In this document: in pieces, positions 31,455 through 37,277 of the stretch
Layout: each line of letters opens with the position of its first letter
Numbering within the stretch: position 1 is the stretch's first letter
NCBI GenBank assembly: GCA_002839805.1
Contig: PGYT01000004.1
Coordinates: 1 to 37,277 of the forward strand
Source of the DNA: Ignavibacteriae bacterium HGW-Ignavibacteriae-2
Lineage (GTDB): Bacteria; Bacteroidota; Ignavibacteria; Ignavibacteriales; Melioribacteraceae
Direction: 5' to 3'
Length of the DNA stretch: 37,277 bases
The notes under the pieces: model-generated
Database searches by the model: none
What the model was told of the DNA's origin: nothing
What the model saw: the letters and a program-made list of their open reading frames with translations, nothing else
Position numbers and translations under genes: made by a program

Positions 31455-33844
31455 TTTGTACTTCCTCTTTTTAGATCCGTAGGTTTTAACTTTCTATTCA
31501 ACAACACTTCCTCCAAGTTGATTGGCAGATTAAAAAACCTTTTCCCTGTCGCATTTTTGATTGCGTTTGAAATCGCTGCTGCTGTTAATTCGAGTGTTGG
31601 TTCACCTAACGATTTGGCGCCCCACGCTCCGTAGATATCCTCACCCTCAATAAAATGCGGTTCAATTTCCCCTATATCTCTGCTTGTAGGAATAAGGTAT
31701 TGATCAAAATTATCTTCTTTAATTTTTCCATCGAATGATGATATTTCCTCCCATAACGCATAACCAGCTCCCTGAGTAACACCACCATAAACTTGTCCAA
31801 GAGCCCCAAGTTTATTGATAACTTTTCCGGCATCATGAACGGCAGTAATTTTATCTATATAAACTTCCCCTGTAGCAACGTTTACCGATACTTCCGCCAC
31901 CTGACACCCGTAAACGTATGTAAAATATGCGGATCCCTGCCCGGTTTCCTCATCCCAGTGAACGTTTGGACCCTTATACCACCCTATCACTGCAAGGTTT
32001 ACACCTTTCGAATAAGCCAATGAACAAATTTCCTGAAAGGATACACGTTTGGTCTCATCTCCTCTCAATAAAATCTCATTCTCGGTGAAAATTATTTCTT
32101 CAGTGTTTTTCACATTCCAAAAGTTTAAAACAATTTCTTTCAGTCTGGATTTCAGAATTTCAGCGGCGTTTTTAACCGCTCCACCTCCCATTAAAGTGGA
32201 GCGCGAAGCGACTGTTGGACCGCTATCAGGAACAATGCCAGTATCTTGTTCAAGATATTGTATATGATCAGGTGAGATGCCTAAAACTTCAGCGGCAATT
32301 ATGCTGAAAGTTGTTTTTAGACCTTGTCCGTTTTCGGCCAATCCCGAAATTAAATAAACCGATCCGTCTTGTTGAACTGACATATATGCGGCCGCGGCAT
32401 CTATTCCTTCCGCGCCTAAGGAGCATCCTCTATAACTAACAGCCAATCCAATTCCTTTCTGAATGGTTTCGTTGGGTTCCACAAATTCATTGTGAGATAA
32501 TAAAAAGTTGTTGTTTTCTTCAATCTGAAAATTTTTGATTTTTTTATTTTTACGATGTAATTGCCACTTTTTATCAAATTCGGATTTGATAGCAGCCTCA
32601 TTTAAAACGGTAATAAGGTTAATATCATGATCAACAAGTTTTTGACCAGAAGCTGTAATAGAACCGGCTTTAAAACCATTTAACTCTCTGATTTCCAAAG
32701 GAGATTTCCCAAGTATATCCGCTATTTCATCCATCAAGGATTCCTGGGCAAAAATTGGCTGAGGTGATCCGAATCCACGCATCGCTCCTGTATAAGGATT
32801 GTTCGTGTATACTGCTTTTACATCAGTACAAACATTCTCAACCTGATAGGGTCCGGTAGCTTGAACAACTGTACGCCATGTAACAAATGGGCTCATTGAA
32901 GAATAAGCGCCTCCATCGGCGGTTATATCAATTTTCATAGCTTTTAACAACCCATCTTTTGTAAAACCAACCTTGTAATGCAAATTATAAGGATGACGTT
33001 TGTAAGATTCTACAATAGATTCTTCCCGACCGAATTTGATTTTTACCGGTTTACCTGTTTTCAGCGCAGCAACTGCCGCCCGGGCTGCAAGTATATTCAT
33101 TGTGTCGTCTTTTCCGCCGAACGATCCGCCAATTTCAGCCTGTACCGCTCGTACCTTCGTCAGAGGCAATCCGAGAACCGAGGCAACTACTTTTCTTGTT
33201 GTATGCGGATTTTGAATGCTGCCCAAGATTTTAATTCCCTTTTTACCCTCGAGAGGGATAGCGATTACGGCTTCAGGTTCCAAATACGCATGCTCAATCA
33301 ATTGAGTTGAGTAATGTTGTTCAATTATATGATCCGATTCTGAGAATCCTTTTTCAACATTCCCCTTTCTTAATGGATAATGATTGATAAGATTGTTTCC
33401 GTTTTCAGAATGAATTATCGGTGAATCTATATCAAGAGCTTTTAGAGGCTCTGTTAATACAGGCAATTCTTCCAAATCTATATCTACTAATTCCCTACTT
33501 TGTAATAGTTCCTGTATATCACCGCCCACAAGCATACAAACTACATCACCGGGAGTTACAATTTTATCGTAACAGAAAATGGGTTGGTCTTTTTTTATTG
33601 GGCCAACTTTTTTACTTCCAATTATATCGTTATGATCACAAACAATAATATTTTCTGCTGAGGCGAGTAATCGAGTGTAATCAACATTCAATATTTTCGC
33701 GTGAGAGGATTTTGTCCTAACCATAACAGCATGCAGCATTCCAGGAAAATAATAATCATCGGTAAATTTTGCCTGTCCTGTTACTTTTTCGAAAGCGTCC
33801 TGTCGTGGTGTTGATTTTCCAACATATTTAAAATCTTTTTTCAT
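31451..33844 (-). CDS. xdhD: Molybdenum hydroxylase large subunit, XdhD / selenium-dependent type
   Basis: This 797-residue molybdopterin subunit has IGGSFGGKDDTM, GAMRGFGSPQP, the GLAENGQG moco loop and the catalytic GEP glutamate in AKSLGEPTLELTAAAI. It differs from classical xanthine dehydrogenase: Asp replaces the purine-contacting Glu after GGK, and AMRGFG replaces TAFRGFG. The neighbours YgfK, SsnA and a cyclic amidohydrolase point to the XdhD/selenium-dependent hydroxylase group. In E. coli XdhD the 2Fe-2S part is fused; here it is a separate gene. The selenium-cofactor genes yqeB/yqeC are not in the window, so the presence of selenium is inference. It overlaps ssnA by four bases. Confidence 0.88.
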   Translation of the reverse strand: MKKDFKYVGKSTPRQDAFEKVTGQAKFTDDYYFPGMLHAVMVRTKSSHAKILNVDYTRLLASAENIIVCDHNDIIGSKKVGPIKKDQPIFCYDKIVTPGDVVCMLVGGDIQELLQSRELVDIDLEELPVLTEPLKALDIDSPIIHSENGNNLINHYPLRKGNVEKGFSESDHIIEQHYSTQLIEHAYLEPEAVIAIPLEGKKGIKILGSIQNPHTTRKVVASVLGLPLTKVRAVQAEIGGSFGGKDDTMNILAARAAVAALKTGKPVKIKFGREESIVESYKRHPYNLHYKVGFTKDGLLKAMKIDITADGGAYSSMSPFVTWRTVVQATGPYQVENVCTDVKAVYTNNPYTGAMRGFGSPQPIFAQESLMDEIADILGKSPLEIRELNGFKAGSITASGQKLVDHDINLITVLNEAAIKSEFDKKWQLHRKNKKIKNFQIEENNNFLLSHNEFVEPNETIQKGIGLAVSYRGCSLGAEGIDAAAAYMSVQQDGSVYLISGLAENGQGLKTTFSIIAAEVLGISPDHIQYLEQDTGIVPDSGPTVASRSTLMGGGAVKNAAEILKSRLKEIVLNFWNVKNTEEIIFTENEILLRGDETKRVSFQEICSLAYSKGVNLAVIGWYKGPNVHWDEETGQGSAYFTYVYGCQVAEVSVNVATGEVYIDKITAVHDAGKVINKLGALGQVYGGVTQGAGYALWEEISSFDGKIKEDNFDQYLIPTSRDIGEIEPHFIEGEDIYGAWGAKSLGEPTLELTAAAISNAIKNATGKRFFNLPINLEEVLLNRKLKPTDLKRGSTN

Positions 33845-35160
33845 TCAACTGCTTCCGAAAATTTTTGAAAAAGTCTGTTACCCTGAGTATTTATAATTTT
33901 TCGTTTTTCATTTACGTCAAAATTAATCTGAAAATCTTTCATTAGAAAATTACCTTTCTGAATAACGTGTTGAACCGGGGACTCAAGTATTCCGTAAATG
34001 TAATGCCCCCAAAAATTCTCTTTTGTAAAAGGTGTGGGTGGAACATAATCCCATATAATTAAATCGGCTCTGTCATTAATGTGTAATGAAGGAAAATCGT
34101 GGAAGTACTGTTTAATAAAACTTAGCTGTTTAAAATAGTTGGAGGAAATTCTCCCAAAAACTTCTTCGAAAGATAAGCCTGCGTTTCGCATTAATAAAAA
34201 ATATTGTTTTAATGACGAAGCTACATTCGCGTGCATTCCATCGGTACCAAGAAGAATTGGAATTGATTTTGGAACCGAAGTAAAATCAGGAATACCTACA
34301 GAGTTATTAAGATTAGAATGAAGATTATACGCAATAGCACTTCCAGATTCAGAAATAATTTTATAGTCGGTTGCCGTTAAATGAATTCCGTGTGCTAATA
34401 TGCTGCGATCATTTAATAATCCGAAATTATTCAATCTCTCAATTGGCGTATAATTGGTTTTTTCTAAAGTGATTTCTGCGTCGCTTTTGTCTTCACACAA
34501 ATGTATATGTATTCCGAGATGGTGTTCTTTTAATAATTTGTGAGCCAAATTAAGTGTAGAATCATTTAATGTAAATGAAGCGTGCAAACCAAGAAGCACC
34601 TGAAAATCTAAATTATCAAAATCACTAAAGGTATTTACGTGCTCGTTTATTGAATCTTCGCTAATTGATTTCCCATTTCTATCGGATGTTTCGAAGCATA
34701 ACACACCCCGCAGCGAGTACTGGCTCATTACATCGCCGATAGTCCGTAAGCTCCCCGTAGTAAAATTAGGCGATGAATGATGATCGAACACATATGTAAC
34801 TCCGTTACGAATAGATTCAATGGCTCCCATATGCACTGAGGCTTTAAGCATATCTTCATCTAAAAGTTTATCCAGTTTCCACCAGAGGTTTTCAAGAATT
34901 TCCTGAAAATTGGTAGATGGACCAATACTGGGCAAACCTTTCGCCAATCGAGAGTAAAAATGTTCGTGGAAGTTTATATTCGGAATTGTTACAACTCTAC
35001 CAGCTCCGTCTATGTCTTCTGCGGATTCAACATTTTCGAAAATATAATCTCTCTCAATTAATGATGAAATAGATCCATCGGCCAATTCAATGTCGCCGAA
35101 AAAGGGATCTATATTATTATCATTTATCTGACATATCCAAACATTTTTTATTTTAAACAT
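33841..35160 (-). CDS. ssnA: SsnA-type amidohydrolase
   Basis: This 439-residue metal-dependent amidohydrolase of the ATZ/TRZ (guanine deaminase-like) branch has its metal ligands in NFHEHF (H65, H67), GIHIHLCED, AHGIHL and LGTDGMH. HEHFYSR and STNFQEILENLWWKLDK are characteristic of SsnA. It is a required member of the purine-degradation cluster in gut bacteria and is likely to open a ring or deaminate a hydroxylated purine derivative; the exact substrate is not established. It lies 12 bases after the cyclic amidohydrolase and overlaps xdhD. Confidence 0.88.
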   Translation of the reverse strand: MFKIKNVWICQINDNNIDPFFGDIELADGSISSLIERDYIFENVESAEDIDGAGRVVTIPNINFHEHFYSRLAKGLPSIGPSTNFQEILENLWWKLDKLLDEDMLKASVHMGAIESIRNGVTYVFDHHSSPNFTTGSLRTIGDVMSQYSLRGVLCFETSDRNGKSISEDSINEHVNTFSDFDNLDFQVLLGLHASFTLNDSTLNLAHKLLKEHHLGIHIHLCEDKSDAEITLEKTNYTPIERLNNFGLLNDRSILAHGIHLTATDYKIISESGSAIAYNLHSNLNNSVGIPDFTSVPKSIPILLGTDGMHANVASSLKQYFLLMRNAGLSFEEVFGRISSNYFKQLSFIKQYFHDFPSLHINDRADLIIWDYVPPTPFTKENFWGHYIYGILESPVQHVIQKGNFLMKDFQINFDVNEKRKIINTQGNRLFQKFSEAVE

Positions 35161-35172
35161 CCATACCTAATA

Positions 35173-36636
35173 TTAATTTATCGGGATAAAATTACCAAAT
35201 CCATAGTTCGGTGATATATCAGTACTGGGATCATAAATTTTAACTCCTCTCAAATAAGTTGAATCAATTACACAATTTAATTCTAACCCATCGAACGGAG
35301 TGTACTGACCTTTACTGTGCATTTCTTTAGCGTTTATTTTTTTTGAGTTCCATAAATCTATTAATACAAAATCAGCAAAGTTACCCTTTTTTATACCATC
35401 TTTTTGAGGAATGTTAAAAAAGTTGGCCGGACCACAAACAAGCAGTTCACAGGTCCTTTGTAAAGTTAATCTTCCTTTAAGGAATCCTTCACTGAGCATA
35501 AATGGCACTCTATGTTGAACACCCGGTATTCCACCGTAAATATTCCAAAAATTGGATCCTGTTTTTTCAGTTTCCGGGTTACAACCCGCGTGATCCGTAG
35601 TGACAAAATCTATAGAACCTTCTGCAAGGCCTTGCCAGAGAGCTTCTTTGTCCTCTTCATTTTTTACAGGAGGAGCAGTTTTTAAATAATTTGAAATAGC
35701 AGTATTATTAAAATCATTTTGAGTAAAATGAAGATAATGCGGACAAGTTTCCGTAGTAATAATAACTTCTTCTTCAAACCTGGCGTATCTTATTTTATTT
35801 AGCGCATCTTTCGAGCTGAGATGCACCACATGCACCTTACAGCCTGTTTCTTTACAAATTTTAATACAATTATCCACTGCAACCAATTCAGCGGATACGT
35901 CACGCGCGTTGCAATAATCTTTCCAGCTGTTTTTGTTTTCCGATTTATAAAGTTCAGTTCTGCTATTTACAAGATTTTTATCTTCAGCATGAATCGCTAA
36001 AATTTTATTGTATTTATGGAGAATAAAAGCAACCTTTCTCATTTCTTCATAATTTAAATCTTGGAAAGAATCCATGCCCGACAAAAAGTATGCTTTAAAA
36101 CCTGCTACCCCTTTGTTTATTAAATCAACGACTATGTGTTCCAATAAAGATAAATCGCTAAAATCCTGTTTCCGAATACCACCCCAAAAAGCATAATCAA
36201 TCATACTTCTGTTTTTTACCGCGTTTTGTTTAATCCTGAAATTTTCATCATTCGTAACTGGAGGTATCGAGGTACAAGGCATATCAATAACGGTTGTAAC
36301 GCCTCCCGCTGCCGCTGCCAAGGATCCATGCTCAAAATCTTCTCTGAATTCGAATCCAGGAGTATTAAAATGAACATGTGGATCGATGCTGCCGGGAATA
36401 AGTAAATGATAGTTTCCGTCCTGCACGGGAATATTCGATTTTTCAGGAAGCAGATTTAAAGAGTTGATAAATTTTGTTTTCTCTGATTGCGTGGCAATAT
36501 CTTTCCACTCTACCGGTCTTGAAATTTTCTTTATAACTTCAGTAATGTGTCCATGGAAAATTATGTCGACCAGTGCTAAGTTATTTTCATGATATGGAAT
36601 AAAAACGTTTTCGATCTTCTTAAAAGATTCGATCAT
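35173..36636 (-). CDS. Allantoinase/dihydroorotase-like cyclic amidohydrolase in the HyuA position
   Basis: This 487-residue cyclic amidohydrolase has SIDPHVHFNTPG (H87, H89), GVAGFKAYF with the carbamylated lysine, LAIHAED, VHVVHLSS and FVTTDHAGC, which together form a binuclear zinc site. The wording of the motifs (AAAAGGVTTVIDMPCTSIPP, AFWGGI, ETCPHYLHFTQ, TAPPVKNEEDKEALW, GGIPGVQHRVPFM) follows allantoinase rather than the HyuA phenylhydantoinase usually found here. It should hydrolyse a five- or six-membered ureide ring, plausibly allantoin-like. Its ATG overlaps the preceding PLP gene by four bases. Confidence 0.87.
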   Translation of the reverse strand: MIESFKKIENVFIPYHENNLALVDIIFHGHITEVIKKISRPVEWKDIATQSEKTKFINSLNLLPEKSNIPVQDGNYHLLIPGSIDPHVHFNTPGFEFREDFEHGSLAAAAGGVTTVIDMPCTSIPPVTNDENFRIKQNAVKNRSMIDYAFWGGIRKQDFSDLSLLEHIVVDLINKGVAGFKAYFLSGMDSFQDLNYEEMRKVAFILHKYNKILAIHAEDKNLVNSRTELYKSENKNSWKDYCNARDVSAELVAVDNCIKICKETGCKVHVVHLSSKDALNKIRYARFEEEVIITTETCPHYLHFTQNDFNNTAISNYLKTAPPVKNEEDKEALWQGLAEGSIDFVTTDHAGCNPETEKTGSNFWNIYGGIPGVQHRVPFMLSEGFLKGRLTLQRTCELLVCGPANFFNIPQKDGIKKGNFADFVLIDLWNSKKINAKEMHSKGQYTPFDGLELNCVIDSTYLRGVKIYDPSTDISPNYGFGNFIPIN

Positions 36637-37277
36637 TCTATTTGTAATCCCACTTTTGAATTGAAATTCTCAATCAGTGCATCCCATTTATCTACCACAG
36701 TAAATTTTTGTTGCCAATAATTTTCATCATACCATTGTGCATTTAATTCTTTTACATCCTTGCCCTGCTGTTCAACCCAAGTGAAATATTTCAAGTTATG
36801 GATTGCTTTTTTATCGTAATAATTTAATTCTTTTGTGTAGTCTATACTTTGCTTTTTTAATACTGAAATGAAGTCTATTTCAGCTTGTTTTAGATTATAA
36901 TTACCCCACGATTCATTCATTTCTACAAGGCGTGATTGATACAAATCGGCGGAATCTGTAAATATTGTAAATATCACGTCATCTTCATTCATTTCATAAT
37001 ACTTTGCCAGTTTTATGGAGCTTAGCAGATTGCTTATACCTGAAATTCCAAGTTCCGGCAGACGGGCAATCAAGTTCTTGTCAACACCTGATGATTCAAG
37101 GTAATTTTGCCCGGCAGTTTCATTAAACAATCGAAATATTCTAAGCGCTTCTTCGTCATCAATGGCCACTATCATATCCGTGTTTTTTACATTATGCACC
37201 CACGGCACATGTTTGTCTCCAATGCCTTCAATTCTATGTCCGCCGAATCCATTTATTAAAAGAGTAGGACATTGCAA
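36633..37277 (-). CDS. PLP-dependent cysteine-synthase-like enzyme, C-terminal part (cut by window edge)
   Basis: The final 214-215 residues of a larger protein are seen; the frame is open to the right edge and no true start is visible, since TTG at the edge is an internal Leu codon. The segments INGFGGHRIEGIGDKHVPWV, DMIVAIDDEEALRI, ELGISGISNLLSSIKLAKYY and TIFTDSADLYQSRL fit the C-terminal half of a fold-type II PLP enzyme annotated as a beta-subunit-like protein, related to cysteine synthase. The Schiff-base lysine lies outside the window. As first seen gene of this operon it may perform the lyase step of purine breakdown, alongside the PLP enzyme at 23375. Confidence 0.72.
   Translation of the reverse strand: MQCPTLLINGFGGHRIEGIGDKHVPWVHNVKNTDMIVAIDDEEALRIFRLFNETAGQNYLESSGVDKNLIARLPELGISGISNLLSSIKLAKYYEMNEDDVIFTIFTDSADLYQSRLVEMNESWGNYNLKQAEIDFISVLKKQSIDYTKELNYYDKKAIHNLKYFTWVEQQGKDVKELNAQWYDENYWQQKFTVVDKWDALIENFNSKVGLQIE

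Noticed and set aside
1-37277. CRISPR arrays, transposons, prophage genes, tRNA and rRNA genes
   Set aside because: No regularly spaced repeats, transposase or integrase motifs, or RNA gene signatures were noticed on either strand.

Overview
The window is AT-rich and gene-dense, with most genes on the minus strand. It looks like a chromosomal segment of an anaerobic or facultative bacterium, possibly from the Bacteroidota/Ignavibacteriota side of the FCB group. That placement is a low-confidence guess based on base composition and gene content; no rRNA or other marker is present. Clear Shine-Dalgarno motifs before some genes (for example hisG and gdhA) argue against a typical Bacteroidales genome. 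I see no insertion sequences, CRISPR arrays, tRNAs or rRNAs.

Region 1 (1-6978). The last codons of trpA run rightward into the end of a complete leftward histidine operon, hisG-D-C-B-H-A-F-IE, in which every gene junction overlaps. Upstream of hisG is a textbook attenuator: a 16-codon leader peptide with four consecutive His codons, an antiterminator segment and a strong intrinsic terminator. HisB carries a shrunken N-terminal remnant of the HAD histidinol-phosphatase domain that has lost its catalytic motif, so the phosphatase step must be supplied elsewhere.

Region 2 (7109-14922). This holds a calcineurin-like metallophosphoesterase divergent from the his operon, a 1062-residue GAF / pyruvate-phosphate-dikinase-type ATP-grasp / nucleotidyltransferase fusion, a glutamate dehydrogenase with a terminator, a conserved membrane-anchored protein of unknown function, and an MscS-type channel.

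Region 3 (14989-19550). A compact operon reads leftward: corrinoid protein, PhyH-type Fe(II)/2-oxoglutarate dioxygenase, stand-alone MetH-type reactivation domain, UroD-type methyltransferase, ROK-family regulator. A 27-bp inverted repeat in front of the first gene is a good operator candidate. This looks like a corrinoid-dependent demethylation system of unknown substrate, with an O2-using enzyme embedded in it.

Region 4 (19590-37277). A purine-catabolism locus. A two-subunit xanthine dehydrogenase (xdhA, xdhB) follows ygeY, ygeW and a threonine-synthase-like PLP enzyme. A divergent ygfK then meets an incoming operon: PLP enzyme (cut by the right edge), allantoinase-like hydrolase, ssnA, and a three-subunit molybdenum hydroxylase of the XdhD/selenium-dependent type. 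The gene set corresponds to the anaerobic urate/purine degradation cluster known in gut bacteria (xdhD, ygfK, ssnA, hyuA, ygeW, ygeX, ygeY). Here, however, the hyuA slot holds an allantoinase-like protein and the ygeX slot holds a threonine-synthase-like enzyme. The inferred logic is that xanthine dehydrogenase and the XdhD-type hydroxylase with YgfK handle purine redox chemistry, the amidohydrolases open the rings, and YgeY, YgeW and the PLP enzymes take the fragments to ammonia, carbamoyl phosphate and small acids.
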